Shown here: positions 26,826-36,916 of the stretch, piece after piece
How positions within the stretch are numbered: position 1 is the first letter of the stretch
Layout: each line of letters begins with the position of its first letter
Assembly: GCF_003048775.2 (NCBI RefSeq)
Contig: NZ_CP049272.1
Span: 806,001 to 870,000, forward strand
Direction of reading: 5' to 3'
Length of the DNA stretch: 64,000 nucleotides
Source: Campylobacter concisus
GTDB lineage: Bacteria > Campylobacterota > Campylobacteria > Campylobacterales > Campylobacteraceae
Position numbers and translations under genes: made by a program
The notes under the pieces: model-generated
What the model saw: the letters and a program-made list of their open reading frames with translations, nothing else
Told to the model about the DNA's origin: nothing
Database searches by the model: none

Positions 26826-28958
26826 ATTTTACGACATATCTTATTTACAATTTTTGTTTGCATTTTTATATATTTTGGTATCGCTACAGCTGCCCCAACT
26901 GCTGATTTTGTTGGCTCGCTTGGGCAAAGCCTTGGTATTTTAAATATCAAATATTTTGGACTTATCGCGTATGTTTATCCATTTTTATTGATCATTTTAG
27001 GCTATTTTGTCTATAAAAATTTTAAGAAATTTGACTTTGATTTTGCTCAGTTTTTGGTAGGAATTTTTCTATTTTTTGTAGCCTTTTTGATGTTTCAAGC
27101 CTTGAGCGCTTCAAGTACAAATGGCGGTATAATTGGGAATTTTATAGTTAGTGCTTTAAAAGAGGTGATCGGCTCTATCGGCACTGCGGTTGCTATACTT
27201 ATGATGTTTATTATCTCACTTGGGCTTGCTTTTAGGGAAAATTTTATCATTGTTTTAAGAAAGGCTTTTGTAGATAAAGAGACAAAAGTCCATGAAGAGA
27301 GAAATTTAAAAGAGATAAAACAAAAACAACTTCCAAAAATCGAACGCAAAAGACAAAAGAATAATGATATAAAAGAAGAAGAGCTTATAGAAGCTCAGGT
27401 GCTAAATGATGATGAGCAGAATTTAGATGAAGAGCTAGAGCCTGAGCCAGAAAAGGAGAGCAGGGCCTCAACTATAAACGGAGTTGAAATTTTAAACGAA
27501 GTGGCTGAGAACAAGAAGTTGCTTGATCAAATAGAACGAGGAAATGTAGAAAAGCCAAAGAATTTTGTCTTGCCACCGCTTAAATTTTTAAACGATCCGC
27601 CAAAACGCTCGCATAGTGTCAATGAAACTGAAATCGATCAGCAAATTTCTAATTTGCTTGATAAACTCCGTAAGTTTAAAATAGACGGCGATGTGGTTAG
27701 AACTTATACTGGGCCTATCGTCACGACATTTGAGTTTCGCCCAGCGCCGCACATTAAGGTGAGTAAAATCCTCACTTTGCAAGATGATCTGGCGATGGCG
27801 CTAAAGGCTCAAACTATCCGTATCCAAGCACCGATCCCTGGTAAAGATGTGGTAGGTATCGAGGTACCAAATCAAAATTTAGAGACGATATATCTAAAAG
27901 AAATTTTAGAGAGCGAAGTCTTTAAAAATGCAAGTAGCTCGCTAACTATGGCACTTGGTAAAGATATCGTCGGTGCCCCTTTTGTGACAGACCTTAAAAA
28001 ACTACCTCATTTGCTAATCGCTGGAACTACAGGATCTGGTAAAAGTGTGGGTATAAACGCGATGCTTTTAAGCTTACTTTATAGAAATAGCCCACAAACT
28101 TTGCGCCTAATGATGATCGATCCAAAAATGCTTGAATTTAGCATATATAACGACATCCCACACCTTTTGACGCCGGTTATCACAGAGGCTAAAAAAGCGA
28201 TCACTGCACTTGCCAATATGGTCGCTGAGATGGAGCGAAGATATAAGATAATGAGCCAAACTCGTACAAAAAATATAGAGAGCTACAATGAAAAGATGAA
28301 AGAGGAAGGCGGTGAGCAGTTCCCATACATCGTTGTGATCATAGACGAGCTTGCTGATCTCATGATGACTAGCGGGAAGGATGTGGAGCTTTATATCGGC
28401 CGCCTAGCACAGATGGCAAGAGCTAGCGGTATACACTTGATAGTGGCAACCCAGCGCCCAAGTGTCGATGTTGTGACTGGCCTTATAAAAGCAAATTTAC
28501 CAAGTAGGATAAGTTACAGGGTAGGGCAGAGGATTGATAGTAAGGTCATTCTTGATCAAATGGGAGCTGAGAGCTTGCTTGGACGAGGAGATATGTTATT
28601 TACACCTCCAGGAAGTCCTGGTGTGATAAGACTGCATGCGCCATTTGCTAGCGAAAAAGAGATAGAAACGGTTGTAAATTTCTTAAAAGAGCAACAAGAT
28701 GTGGCTTATGATGAGAAATTTTTAATAGAAGAGGGCACAAGCGGAAGTGTAGCCACTGGTACTCTAGGAGAAGATGAGCTTGATGAGCTTTATGAAGAGG
28801 CTAAAGAGATCATTTTAAGTGAGCAAAAGACGTCAATAAGTTATCTGCAAAGACGTTTAAAAATAGGTTACAACAAAGCTGCAAATATAATCGAACAAAT
28901 GGAAAAAATGGGTGTTTTAAGCCCAGTGAATGCAAAAGGACAAAGAGAAATTTTATAG
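26826..28958 (+). CDS. ftsK: DNA translocase FtsK, probable ATT start
   Basis: The protein couples chromosome segregation to division. From the ATT at 26826 it has 710 residues. The first in-frame conventional start (TTG at 26988) falls inside a membrane helix and would remove the first two hydrophobic segments. AAAGGA lies 6 bases before this ATT, and the -10 box lies just upstream. There are about four helices in the first 150 residues, then an acidic linker. The motor has Walker A AGTTGSGKSVG and Walker B VVIIDELADL. A gamma winged-helix domain (ISYLQRRLKIGYNKAA) closes the protein. Confidence 0.93.
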   Translation: MLRHILFTIFVCIFIYFGIATAAPTADFVGSLGQSLGILNIKYFGLIAYVYPFLLIILGYFVYKNFKKFDFDFAQFLVGIFLFFVAFLMFQALSASSTNGGIIGNFIVSALKEVIGSIGTAVAILMMFIISLGLAFRENFIIVLRKAFVDKETKVHEERNLKEIKQKQLPKIERKRQKNNDIKEEELIEAQVLNDDEQNLDEELEPEPEKESRASTINGVEILNEVAENKKLLDQIERGNVEKPKNFVLPPLKFLNDPPKRSHSVNETEIDQQISNLLDKLRKFKIDGDVVRTYTGPIVTTFEFRPAPHIKVSKILTLQDDLAMALKAQTIRIQAPIPGKDVVGIEVPNQNLETIYLKEILESEVFKNASSSLTMALGKDIVGAPFVTDLKKLPHLLIAGTTGSGKSVGINAMLLSLLYRNSPQTLRLMMIDPKMLEFSIYNDIPHLLTPVITEAKKAITALANMVAEMERRYKIMSQTRTKNIESYNEKMKEEGGEQFPYIVVIIDELADLMMTSGKDVELYIGRLAQMARASGIHLIVATQRPSVDVVTGLIKANLPSRISYRVGQRIDSKVILDQMGAESLLGRGDMLFTPPGSPGVIRLHAPFASEKEIETVVNFLKEQQDVAYDEKFLIEEGTSGSVATGTLGEDELDELYEEAKEIILSEQKTSISYLQRRLKIGYNKAANIIEQMEKMGVLSPVNAKGQREIL

Positions 28959-28980
28959 CTAAAGTCATAAATTGCTTTAA

Positions 28981-29014
28981 TTTTAGAATTTTAATTTTTA
29001 TTAAAATTCTAAAA
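28981..29014 (+). terminator. A+T-rich perfect hairpin behind ftsK
   Basis: TTTTAGAATTTTAAT pairs perfectly over 15 bases with ATTAAAATTCTAAAA around a TTTT loop. It lies 22 bases behind the ftsK stop and directly before the tRNA promoter. It may end ftsK transcription. Confidence 0.6.
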
Positions 29015-29018
29015 AGTC

Positions 29019-29047
29019 TTGACAAAGCGCATTAAAATCTATATAAT
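29019..29047 (+). promoter_or_regulatory. Consensus promoter of the tRNA-Gln/tRNA-fMet unit
   Basis: TTGACA at 29019-29024 and TATAAT at 29042-29047 are separated by 17 bases, a perfect sigma-70 promoter. It is the only full-consensus -35/-10 pair noticed in the window, as expected for a stable RNA promoter. Confidence 0.9.
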
Positions 29048-29065
29048 TACAACTCTTAAAAACAT

Positions 29066-29140
29066 TGGGGTATCGCCAAGCGGTAAGGCAACTGGTTTTG
29101 GTCCAGTCATTCAGAGGTTCGAATCCTCTTACCCCATCCA
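29066..29140 (+). tRNA. tRNA-Gln (TTG)
   Basis: Acceptor TGGGGTA pairs with TACCCCA, anticodon stem ACTGG/CCAGT encloses TTTTGGT with anticodon TTG, GGTTCGAATCC forms the T-loop, and CCA is encoded. Length is 75 bases. Confidence 0.97.
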
Positions 29141-29166
29141 CTTTTTAAATCCAAAATAATACTTAT

Positions 29167-29241
<75 letters not shown>

Positions 29242-29269
29242 AATGCCTCATATCTTTATCATTTAAAAA

Positions 29270-29749
29270 CTAAACGCCAACCCCTGTCCCATCACGTATA
29301 TCATCTACATTGAGATGAACGTAGTGTAAGCTACTTTTAATATCCGTATGACCCATAAAAGCCATCAGTTTATGTGCATTAAATCCCTTCAAACTCACTA
29401 ACCTAGAAGCCACTGTATGGCGTAATACGTATAGTCCGTGAGTGTTGCTTTCTCCCTTATATCCTAAATGGTTTCTTACAGCCCACCACATACGATTTGC
29501 TGTGTCATGGTTTAGATGAGTTATAGGGCACTTGTTTAATGGTAGGTCTTTGCAGTTGTCATAAGCCCCTTGAGATACCCAGTAGTAAGCCATACGAAGC
29601 ACTTGGTCGTCTTTTGTTTCAGTAAAGAGTTTGCGTGCCTCTATTTTACTTACGCTCTTAGCTATTTCTAAGCGTTGCTTTATGGTTTTAAAGATTTCTA
29701 TATAAGGTAGAATGGAATTTTTATATGAAAAAAGGAAGATTAGTAAAAA
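29270..29749 (-). pseudogene. Truncated tyrosine recombinase (integrase) relic
   Basis: The minus strand is open from about 29749 to the stop at 29270. The last 110 residues carry the C-terminal catalytic parts of a phage-type integrase: the LRHTVASRL box, MGHTDIKSSL and the nucleophile in SLHYVHLN. The first catalytic Arg box and the N-terminal DNA-binding domains are missing, and there is no credible start codon, so it is a remnant. It points toward the 3' end of the initiator tRNA gene 28 bases away, the usual place for an integrase next to its attachment site. No second copy of the tRNA end was seen. Confidence 0.8.
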
Positions 29750-29825
29750 CTAGGCATCATCTTTTTTAAATGAAAAAAGTAAAATTTGTATTAACTCTTG
29801 GCAAAATATTTCATAGAAATATAAA

Positions 29826-29837
29826 TGAGAATTCTCA
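29826..29837. repeat. 12-base perfect palindrome
   Basis: TGAGAATTCTCA is fully palindromic and lies in the A+T-rich gap between the integrase relic and cytochrome gene. It could be an operator half of a lost element. No gene starts next to it. Confidence 0.35.
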
Positions 29838-29883
29838 CCTACTATTGTTTTATGGATTATTAGTATAAATTTAAAAATGCAGG

Positions 29884-29899
29884 AGGGGCGAATGCCCCT
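29884..29899 (-). terminator. Hairpin behind the cytochrome c gene
   Basis: AGGGGC pairs with GCCCCT around a GAAT loop, 5 bases after the stop codon. A T-run on the minus strand starts a few bases further on. Confidence 0.65.
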
Positions 29900-29904
29900 A
29901 ATTA

Positions 29905-30207
29905 TTATTTTAAAGTTTGGATGTATTCAGCTACTGCTTTTGCATCTTCGTCGCTCATTGGAGTAGCGATTGGTTTCATCATAGCGCCAAGACCAAATTT
30001 ATTTGCTCCTGTTTTATAACCCTTTAGTGCCTCTTCGATAGCTGCTGCATCAAGAGATGTTAAAGCTGGAACTTTATTATTAAACATTTTTTCAGCTTTT
30101 GCGCCATGACAGGCGATGCATTTTTTGTAGATAGCAGCACCATCTGCAGCAAAGGCAGCAGTTGAAATTAGAGCCGCAACGCTAGAAACAATTAGTAATT
30201 TTTTCAT
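29905..30207 (-). CDS. Periplasmic mono-heme cytochrome c (c553-like)
   Basis: The 100-aa precursor has a signal peptide (residues 1-20, ending AFA). One heme-binding motif CIACH stands at residues 30-34, and MMKPIATPM supplies a possible axial Met. This fits the small class I cytochromes c553 that carry electrons to cytochrome c oxidase or a peroxidase. The start has AGGA upstream. It is a single gene with its own terminator, convergent with nothing to its left and divergent from gmhB. Confidence 0.92.
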   Translation of the reverse strand: MKKLLIVSSVAALISTAAFAADGAAIYKKCIACHGAKAEKMFNNKVPALTSLDAAAIEEALKGYKTGANKFGLGAMMKPIATPMSDEDAKAVAEYIQTLK

Positions 30208-30286
30208 TTTTCATCCTTTGTAAAAAAGTTTATGCATTATAGTACAAAAAGGTAAATTCGCAAGAAGCTAGTTAAAATATTTTGGC

Positions 30287-30292
30287 TATAAT
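30287..30292 (+). promoter_or_regulatory. -10 element of gmhB, giving a leaderless transcript
   Basis: TTTTGGCTATAATCACCAAATG has TATAAT ending 6 bases before the ATG. Transcription starting 7 bases after the hexamer would begin at the A of the start codon. There is no Shine-Dalgarno sequence in between. Confidence 0.65.
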
Positions 30293-30298
30293 CACCAA

Positions 30299-30814
30299 AT
30301 GAATAAAAATGAGCCTATTAAAGCACTTTTTCTGGATAGAGACGGCGTAATAAACGAAGATGCTGGATATGTTTACGAGATAAAAGATTTTAAATTTATC
30401 GATGGTATTTTTGACGCATTGAGAGAATTTAGCGATGCTGACTATAAGATCTTTGTCGTGACAAACCAATCAGGTATCGGCAGGGGCTACTACACGCAGG
30501 AGCAGTTTGACGCTCTAAACAAATTTATGTTAGAAAGCTTTCAAAAAGAGCAAATTTTTATCACCAAAGTTTACTTTTGCCCACACGCTCCAGAGGCGGA
30601 TTGCACCTGCAGAAAACCAAATCCAAAGATGATACTTGATGCCTGCAAAGAATTTAACATAAACCTTAAAAACTCGCTCATGATAGGCGATAAGCCAAGT
30701 GACGTCGAGGCTGGTAAAAGGGCAGGTGTTGGTAGAAATTTCTTGCTCGATGAGATAAATTTTAAAGATGTAAGAGATGTTTTAAATAAGCTAAAAAAGG
30801 AAAAATCACTATGA
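30299..30814 (+). CDS. gmhB: D-glycero-beta-D-manno-heptose 1,7-bisphosphate 7-phosphatase
   Basis: The 171-aa HAD-family phosphatase removes the 7-phosphate in ADP-heptose synthesis. FLDRDGVINED is the HAD motif I with both catalytic Asp, VTNQSGIGRGYY is motif II, CPHAPEADCTCRKPNP carries the zinc-binding Cys/His loop of GmhB, and MIGDKPSDVEAG is motif IV. It is the first of four overlapping heptose genes; hldD starts 4 bases before its stop. No ribosome binding site precedes it, in line with a leaderless transcript. Confidence 0.95.
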   Translation: MNKNEPIKALFLDRDGVINEDAGYVYEIKDFKFIDGIFDALREFSDADYKIFVVTNQSGIGRGYYTQEQFDALNKFMLESFQKEQIFITKVYFCPHAPEADCTCRKPNPKMILDACKEFNINLKNSLMIGDKPSDVEAGKRAGVGRNFLLDEINFKDVRDVLNKLKKEKSL

Positions 30815-31800
30815 ATTTAAATGGAAAAAAGATAGTTATAACTGGCGGTGCTGGCTTTATCGGCTCAGCCTTGGCGCATTATTTTGATGAAAATTACAAA
30901 GACGCTCACGTGCTTGTCGTGGATAAATTTAGAAACGACGAGACATTTAGCAATGGTAACTTAAAAAGCTTTGGTCATTTTAAAAATTTACTTGGCTTTA
31001 AAGGTGAAATTTACGCTGGCGATATCAATGATAAGAGCACACTTGAGAAGATAAAGAGCTTTGCTCCAGATGTCATCTACCACGAAGCAGCGATCTCTGA
31101 CACCACTGTAAAAGAGCAAGACGAGCTAATAAAAACAAATGTAAATGCCTTTGTAAATTTGCTTGATATCTGCGAGAGTTTGGGCGCAAAGATGATCTAC
31201 GCTAGCTCAGGGGCGACTTACGGCAACGCAAAGAGCCCACAAACAGTTGGCGAGTGCGAAGCGCCAAATAACGTCTATGGCTTTAGCAAGCTAAACATGG
31301 ATAATATCAATAAAATTTACGCAAAGCGCGGCGTGAGCGTGGTTGGACTGAGGTATTTTAACGTCTTTGGTAAGGGCGAGTTTTTCAAAAATAAAACTGC
31401 CTCGATGGTGCTTCAGTTTGGACTTCAAATTTTAGCTGGCAAGACCCCAAGGCTCTTTGAGGGCAGCGACCAGATCAAACGCGACTTTGTCTATATAAAA
31501 GATATCATTGACGCAAATATAAAAGCACTTGACGCGCCAAGTGGCGTCTATAACGCGGCTACTGGCAAGGCTAGAAGCTTTCAAGATATCGCTGACATCT
31601 TGCAGCGCGAGATCGGCGTAAATTTAGGCAACGAATATATCAAAAATCCATTTATCGGCTCATATCAGTTTCACACCGAGGCCGACGTTGCCCCAGCTCG
31701 CGAAGCATTTGGCTTTAGCGCGACTTGGAGCTTGGAAGAGGCGATAAAAGACTACTTACCAGAGATAAAGAGAATTTATAAGGAAGAGCTAAATGGCTAA
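30811..31800 (+). CDS. hldD: ADP-L-glycero-D-manno-heptose 6-epimerase
   Basis: The 329-aa short-chain dehydrogenase-type epimerase converts ADP-D,D-heptose to the L,D form. The N-terminal ITGGAGFIGSALA binds NADP. The catalytic triad shows as Ser-Ser in ASSGATYG and YGFSKLNMD (Tyr/Lys). A substrate-binding C-terminal part follows with LRYFNVFGKGEFFKNKTASM. It overlaps gmhB by 4 bases and hldE by 8. Confidence 0.96.
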   Translation: MNLNGKKIVITGGAGFIGSALAHYFDENYKDAHVLVVDKFRNDETFSNGNLKSFGHFKNLLGFKGEIYAGDINDKSTLEKIKSFAPDVIYHEAAISDTTVKEQDELIKTNVNAFVNLLDICESLGAKMIYASSGATYGNAKSPQTVGECEAPNNVYGFSKLNMDNINKIYAKRGVSVVGLRYFNVFGKGEFFKNKTASMVLQFGLQILAGKTPRLFEGSDQIKRDFVYIKDIIDANIKALDAPSGVYNAATGKARSFQDIADILQREIGVNLGNEYIKNPFIGSYQFHTEADVAPAREAFGFSATWSLEEAIKDYLPEIKRIYKEELNG

Positions 31801-33211
31801 GAGAGTTAAAATTTTAGTTGTCGGCGATCTCATGTTAGATCACTATATCTGGGGTAGCTGCGACCGTATCTCGCCAGAAGCGCCAGTGCAGGTTGTAAAG
31901 ATAAATAACGAAACCTACACGCTTGGTGGCGCTGGCAACGTGGTGAGAAATTTGCTCTCACTTGGCGCAAACGTGAGCGTGGCTAGCGTTTTGGGAGATG
32001 ATGAGGCTGGCAAAAAGATAAAAGAGAGGCTTGCTGAGCTAAACGTAAAAGATGAGCTCATACTCACCGAAAAAGGGCGTGAAAGCTCAATAAAAAGCCG
32101 TATCATGGCATCGCACCAGCAAGTTGTCAGGATCGATAAAGAGAGCGTTGTCAAGATAAATTTAGAAGATGAGCTCATCTTAAAAGTAAAAGAAAATCTT
32201 GCAAATTTTAAAGCCGTCTTGTTAAGCGACTACGGCAAGGGCGTGCTTAGCGAAAAGGTCTGCCAAGAGATCATAAACGAGTGCACAAGACTAAATATCC
32301 CAGTGCTTATCGATCCAAAAGGCAGTGACTACTCAAAATACAAAAACGCGACCCTTCTAACGCCAAATAAAAAAGAGGCGAGCGAGGCTACAAATTTAAA
32401 GATAAAAGACAAGGCCGAGCTTGAAAAGGCGATAAAACAGCTAAAAGACGAGCTAAATTTGACCTATTCGATCATCACAATCTCAGAAGAGGGTATCGCG
32501 CTATATGATGACAAATTGCACATCTTTGCCGCTAAGGCAAAAGAGGTCTTTGATGTCACTGGCGCTGGAGATACGGTGCTTGCCACACTTGGCTACATGC
32601 TAGCAACTGGGGCTGACATAAAAGAGGCGATAAAGATAGCAAACCTCGCAGCAGCCGTCGTAGTGGCAAAGATAGGTAGTGCAACGGCTAGCTTTAGCGA
32701 GATCGAGCAGCTGCTAAATAGCTCGTTTGGGGCAAATTTCGAGCATAAGCTTAAAACTGTTGAAGAGTTAGAAGAAATTTTAAGTCAAAAGGATAAGAAA
32801 AAGGTTGTTTTCACAAATGGCTGCTTTGATATCTTGCACGCTGGGCACGTAAAATACCTAGCGCGCGCAAGGGAGCTTGGCGATCTTTTGGTTGTCGGGC
32901 TAAACTCAGACGCTTCAGTTAAGAGGCTAAAAGGCGAGGCTAGACCTATAAACTCGCAAGATGATAGAGCCTGCGTGCTAAGTGGGCTTGGGTTTGTCGA
33001 TTATGTCGTGATATTTGATGAGGATACGCCATTAAATTTAATAACAAAGATAAAGCCTGACGTGCTTGTAAAAGGGGCTGACTACAAGGGCAAAGAGGTC
33101 GTTGGCAGCGAGATCGTAAAAGAGGTCAGGCTGATTGACTTTGTCGAGGGCAAAAGCACAACAGGGATAATAAAAAGGATAAAAGATGCTAAAAACGATG
33201 ATAAAAAATGA
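31793..33211 (+). CDS. hldE: Bifunctional heptose 7-phosphate kinase / heptose 1-phosphate adenylyltransferase
   Basis: The 472-aa protein fuses two enzymes. Residues 1-310 form a PfkB/ribokinase-like kinase with [10 protein letters not shown] and the anion-hole motif [11 protein letters not shown]. Residues about 330-470 form a nucleotidyltransferase with [17 protein letters not shown] (HxGH motif). The product is ADP-D-glycero-D-manno-heptose. The gene overlaps hldD and gmhA on both sides, so all four heptose genes are translated from one message. Confidence 0.97.
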   Translation: MAKRVKILVVGDLMLDHYIWGSCDRISPEAPVQVVKINNETYTLGGAGNVVRNLLSLGANVSVASVLGDDEAGKKIKERLAELNVKDELILTEKGRESSIKSRIMASHQQVVRIDKESVVKINLEDELILKVKENLANFKAVLLSDYGKGVLSEKVCQEIINECTRLNIPVLIDPKGSDYSKYKNATLLTPNKKEASEATNLKIKDKAELEKAIKQLKDELNLTYSIITISEEGIALYDDKLHIFAAKAKEVFDVTGAGDTVLATLGYMLATGADIKEAIKIANLAAAVVVAKIGSATASFSEIEQLLNSSFGANFEHKLKTVEELEEILSQKDKKKVVFTNGCFDILHAGHVKYLARARELGDLLVVGLNSDASVKRLKGEARPINSQDDRACVLSGLGFVDYVVIFDEDTPLNLITKIKPDVLVKGADYKGKEVVGSEIVKEVRLIDFVEGKSTTGIIKRIKDAKNDDKK

Positions 33212-33755
33212 GCTTGAGGCTCACCAAAAGACCTTTAGCGAGCATGTAAATTTGCTAGGTAACTTGGAGCGTGCTTGCCAGATGGTGGCTGATACACTAA
33301 AAAATGGCAAAAAGGTGCTGATATGTGGCAACGGTGGCTCTGCAGCGGACGCTCAGCACTTTGCAGCCGAGCTAACTGGCAGATATAAAAGCGAGCGCCA
33401 GCCACTACCTGGCATCGCGCTAACCACTGATACTTCGGCACTTACGGCCATTGGCAACGACTACGGCTTTGACTATGTCTTTTCACGTCAGTTTGAGGCT
33501 TTAGCGCAGTCTGGCGACTTACTCGTGGCGATCTCAACAAGTGGCAACAGCAAAAATGTACTTGAAGCTATAAAAAGTGCCAAGAAAATGGGCACATCGG
33601 TACTTGGGCTTAGCGGCAAAGGCGGTGGTGCTATGAATGAGGGCTGCGATCTAAATTTAGTCGTTAGCTCAAGCGATACCGCAAGGATACAAGAGTCGCA
33701 CATATTTTTTATTCACACGATCTGCCAGGCCGTAGATGAGGCTTTTAGGAGCTAA
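33186..33755 (+). CDS. gmhA: Sedoheptulose 7-phosphate isomerase
   Basis: The 189-aa SIS-domain enzyme makes D-glycero-D-manno-heptose 7-phosphate, the first step of the path. [20 protein letters not shown] is the family signature; later [14 protein letters not shown] and ESHIFFIH are visible. The ATG at 33186 has AGGA 6 bases upstream and lies within the end of hldE (26-base overlap). The gene order here puts the first pathway step last in the operon. Confidence 0.95.
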   Translation: MLKTMIKNELEAHQKTFSEHVNLLGNLERACQMVADTLKNGKKVLICGNGGSAADAQHFAAELTGRYKSERQPLPGIALTTDTSALTAIGNDYGFDYVFSRQFEALAQSGDLLVAISTSGNSKNVLEAIKSAKKMGTSVLGLSGKGGGAMNEGCDLNLVVSSSDTARIQESHIFFIHTICQAVDEAFRS

Positions 33756-33756
33756 G

Positions 33757-34152
33757 ATGCAAGAAGCGATGGATAAATTTTTAAGTGATCCAAGCCAGCA
33801 AAATGAGATAAATTTGATATCGGTTTTAAAAAAGGCTACTTTTTTTGCTCCGGTGCTTTTAAACCAAGCGCTTGCAAAGCCTGATGGTGGCGTAGTTTAT
33901 GAGGAGGAGGGCTCAAATATCAAATTTATCCTTCTTGAAGATGAGGGCGAGAAGCTTAGTTATTTTCCAGCATTTACTAGCAAAGAGGCGATGAAGCTTT
34001 GGCGAAACGATAGCGAGCAAGAAAGCATTGAAATAGGGCTAAAAGAGTATCTTGCGATGCTAAAAGAAAGCAGCTACGCTGGAGTCGTGGTTGATGCTTT
34101 TAGCTATGATTTTATTCTTAAAAAAGAGCAGATAGCAAGAATTTTAGACTAA
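33757..34152 (+). CDS. SseB-family N-terminal domain protein
   Basis: The 131-aa cytoplasmic protein has the small alpha/beta SseB-like fold pattern: DKFLSDPSQQNEINLI, then FFAPVLL, LPAFTSKEAM-like FPAFTSKEAMKLWRN, and GVVVDAFSYDF. E. coli SseB gives its name to serine sensitivity, but the function is unclear. The start was taken at 33757 because TTAGGAG lies 5 bases before it, which also overlaps the end of gmhA; an earlier ATG at 33736 would lie inside gmhA. It is the last gene of the heptose operon. Confidence 0.75.
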   Translation: MQEAMDKFLSDPSQQNEINLISVLKKATFFAPVLLNQALAKPDGGVVYEEEGSNIKFILLEDEGEKLSYFPAFTSKEAMKLWRNDSEQESIEIGLKEYLAMLKESSYAGVVVDAFSYDFILKKEQIARILD

Positions 34153-34218
34153 AATTTTCATCGCACTATTGCCAAAGTCGCTGATTTGCTATTTAGCAAG
34201 TTTTTATTAATTTTAAGC

Positions 34219-34224
34219 TAAAAT
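34219..34224 (+). promoter_or_regulatory. -10 element of gyrA
   Basis: TTTTAAGCTAAAATCAGCC lies 27 bases before the gyrA start and matches the extended -10 type common in this window. The start has AAGGAAA 5 bases upstream. Confidence 0.6.
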
Positions 34225-34250
34225 CAGCCAAGCTAAATTTAAGGAAAAAA

Positions 34251-36872
34251 ATGAAAGACAATCTACTTGAATTAACTCAAGATATCGCTTCAGTTGATAT
34301 CGAAGAGTCTATAAAAACTAGCTATCTTGACTACTCCATGAGTGTCATCGTCGGACGTGCTTTGCCTGATGCTAGAGACGGATTAAAGCCAGTTCACAGA
34401 AGAATTTTATACGCTATGGACAATCTTGGCGTTGGCAGCAGAAGTGCCTATATGAAGTCGGCTCGTATCGTCGGTGAAGTCATCGGTAAGTATCACCCGC
34501 ACGGCGACACAGCGGTTTATGACGCACTTGTTCGTATGGCTCAGAAATTTTCTATGCGTTATCCAGTCGTTGACGGACAAGGAAACTTTGGTTCAATAGA
34601 CGGCGACAGCGCTGCTGCTATGCGTTATACGGAAGCTAGAATGACAATGCTTACCGAAGAGCTTTTAAAAGATATCGACAAAGACACGGTTGATTTTGTG
34701 CCAAACTACGATGATAGAGAGGTTGAGCCAGACGTACTTCCAAGCCGTGTGCCAAATTTATTATTAAACGGATCAAGCGGTATCGCTGTTGGTATGGCGA
34801 CAAATATCCCGCCACACAGTCTTGATGAGCTAATAGACGGTCTTTTGCTACTTCTTGAAAACAAAGATGCGACACTTGAAGAGGTAATGGAATTTATAAA
34901 AGGTCCAGACTTTCCAACTGGTGGTATCATCTTTGGTAAAAAAGGCATCATAGAGGCCTACCGCACAGGTCGTGGCAGGGTCAAACTAAGAGCCAAAACT
35001 CACATAGAAAAAAAGCCAAACAAAGACGTCATCGTCATCGACGAGCTACCATATCAAACAAATAAAGCAAGGCTTATCGAGCAGATCGCTGAGCTTGTAA
35101 AAGATAAGCAGATAGATGGCATCAGTGAGGTTAGAGATGAGTCTGACAAGGACGGCATCCGCGTCGTCATCGAGCTAAAACGTGACGCGATGAGCGATAT
35201 CGTGCTAAACAATCTCTTTAAATCAACCACGATGGAGAGCACTTTTGGCGTTATTATGCTTGCTATCAATAACAAAGAGCCAAAGGTATTTAACCTTATC
35301 GAGCTACTTAAGCTATTTTTAAATCACAGAAAAACCGTTATCATTAGAAGGACGATATTTGAGCTTGAAAAAGCGCGCGCAAGAGCCCACATCTTAGAGG
35401 GTCTAAAGATCGCACTTGATAACATCGACGAGGTGATAGAGCTTATTAGAAATAGTGCTGATACGGCGGTTGCTAGAGAAGGCTTGATGAGTAAATTTAA
35501 CCTCTCAGAGCTTCAAGCAAACGCTATCCTTGATATGCGTCTAAGCAAGCTTACAGGTCTAGAGAGAGAAAAACTAGAGGTCGAGCTAGCTGAGCTTATG
35601 GCCGAGATCGCAAGGCTTGATGAAATTTTAAAGAGCGAGACATTGCTTGAAAATTTGATCAAAGAAGAGCTTCTTGAGATCAAAAATAAATTTAAAGTAC
35701 CAAGAGTTACTGAGATCGTTGATGACTACGATGACATCGATATCGAAGATCTCATACCAAATGAAAATATGGTCGTAACCATAACTCACCGCGGCTACAT
35801 CAAGCGTGTGCCAAGCAAGCAGTATGAGAAGCAAAAACGCGGTGGCAAGGGCAAAGTAGCGGTCACGACATACGATGATGACTTTATAGAGAGCTTCTTT
35901 ACTTCAAATACCCACGATACGCTTATGTTTGTGACTGACCGCGGACAGCTCTACTGGCTAAAAGTCTATAAGATCCCAGAGGGAAGTCGCACGGCAAAGG
36001 GCAAAGCGGTTGTAAATTTGATCCAGTTGCAGCCTGATGAGAAGATCAAAGCGATCATCCCAACGACTGACTTTGACGAGAGTAAATCGCTAGCATTCTT
36101 TACTAAAAACGGCATCGTAAAACGCACAAATTTAAGTGAGTTTAAAAACATCCGCTCAGTTGGCGTAAGGGCTATAAGCCTTGATGAAAACGACGAGCTA
36201 GTAACTGCGCTCATCGCTCAAACATACGATGATATGCCAGTGACTGACCCAGAAAATGAGCTAAGCGTTGAGACCGAGGTGCTTGAAGTTGAAGAGCTTC
36301 AAAACGAGATCGACGAAGATAATGTAAATGCCGAAGAGGACGCAAACTCAGGCGATGAGACAATGCTATTTGTCGTTACTAAAAAAGGCATGTGTCTTAA
36401 ATTTAAGATCAGCAAGGTTCGCCAAATGGGAAGAACTGCACGCGGCGTAACTGGCATTAAATTTAAAGAGCCAGGCGATGAGGTCGTAGGTGCAGCAGTA
36501 ATTGAAAGCAATGATCAAGAAATTTTAAGCATATCTCAAAAAGGTATCGGCAAGCGCACAACCGCTGATGAGTACCGCTTGACAAACCGCGGCGGCAAAG
36601 GCGTCATCTGCATGAAGCTAACAAGTAGAACAGGCGATCTCGTGGGCGTTGTGATGGTTGATGAAGAGCAAGATCTTATGGCTCTAACATCAAGTGGTAA
36701 GATGATAAGAGTCGATATGCAAAGCATCCGCAAAGCAGGACGTAACACAAGTGGTGTGATCGTCGTAAATGTCGATGGCGATGATGTTGTAAGTATCGCA
36801 AGATGCCCTAAGGCAGATGATGGCGAGGATGAGGAAGAAGCACCAAGCGAAGATATGGGGCTTTTGGAATAA
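34251..36872 (+). CDS. gyrA: DNA gyrase subunit A
   Basis: The 873-aa subunit breaks and rejoins DNA. The catalytic Tyr is Y126 in [10 protein letters not shown]. The quinolone-determining region reads [18 protein letters not shown] with Thr87 and Asp91 (equal to C. jejuni T86 and D90), that is, the unmutated susceptible form. The C-terminal beta-pinwheel has the GyrA box KQKRGGKGK. An acidic insertion lies near residues 670-705 and an acidic tail ends the protein. The gene starts the gyrA-flgP-flgQ-flgR-asd block known from C. jejuni. Confidence 0.98.
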   Translation: MKDNLLELTQDIASVDIEESIKTSYLDYSMSVIVGRALPDARDGLKPVHRRILYAMDNLGVGSRSAYMKSARIVGEVIGKYHPHGDTAVYDALVRMAQKFSMRYPVVDGQGNFGSIDGDSAAAMRYTEARMTMLTEELLKDIDKDTVDFVPNYDDREVEPDVLPSRVPNLLLNGSSGIAVGMATNIPPHSLDELIDGLLLLLENKDATLEEVMEFIKGPDFPTGGIIFGKKGIIEAYRTGRGRVKLRAKTHIEKKPNKDVIVIDELPYQTNKARLIEQIAELVKDKQIDGISEVRDESDKDGIRVVIELKRDAMSDIVLNNLFKSTTMESTFGVIMLAINNKEPKVFNLIELLKLFLNHRKTVIIRRTIFELEKARARAHILEGLKIALDNIDEVIELIRNSADTAVAREGLMSKFNLSELQANAILDMRLSKLTGLEREKLEVELAELMAEIARLDEILKSETLLENLIKEELLEIKNKFKVPRVTEIVDDYDDIDIEDLIPNENMVVTITHRGYIKRVPSKQYEKQKRGGKGKVAVTTYDDDFIESFFTSNTHDTLMFVTDRGQLYWLKVYKIPEGSRTAKGKAVVNLIQLQPDEKIKAIIPTTDFDESKSLAFFTKNGIVKRTNLSEFKNIRSVGVRAISLDENDELVTALIAQTYDDMPVTDPENELSVETEVLEVEELQNEIDEDNVNAEEDANSGDETMLFVVTKKGMCLKFKISKVRQMGRTARGVTGIKFKEPGDEVVGAAVIESNDQEILSISQKGIGKRTTADEYRLTNRGGKGVICMKLTSRTGDLVGVVMVDEEQDLMALTSSGKMIRVDMQSIRKAGRNTSGVIVVNVDGDDVVSIARCPKADDGEDEEEAPSEDMGLLE

Positions 36873-36916
36873 ATTTTGCTATTAAATTTTAAATAAAAGC
36901 ATAAAAAAGGTTGTTT

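Noticed and set aside
29826-29837. Fur box
   Set aside because: TGAGAATTCTCA is palindromic but lacks the GATAAT repeats, and no iron gene starts next to it.
34476-34540. Quinolone-resistance substitution in gyrA
   Set aside because: Thr87 and Asp91 are both the susceptible residues.
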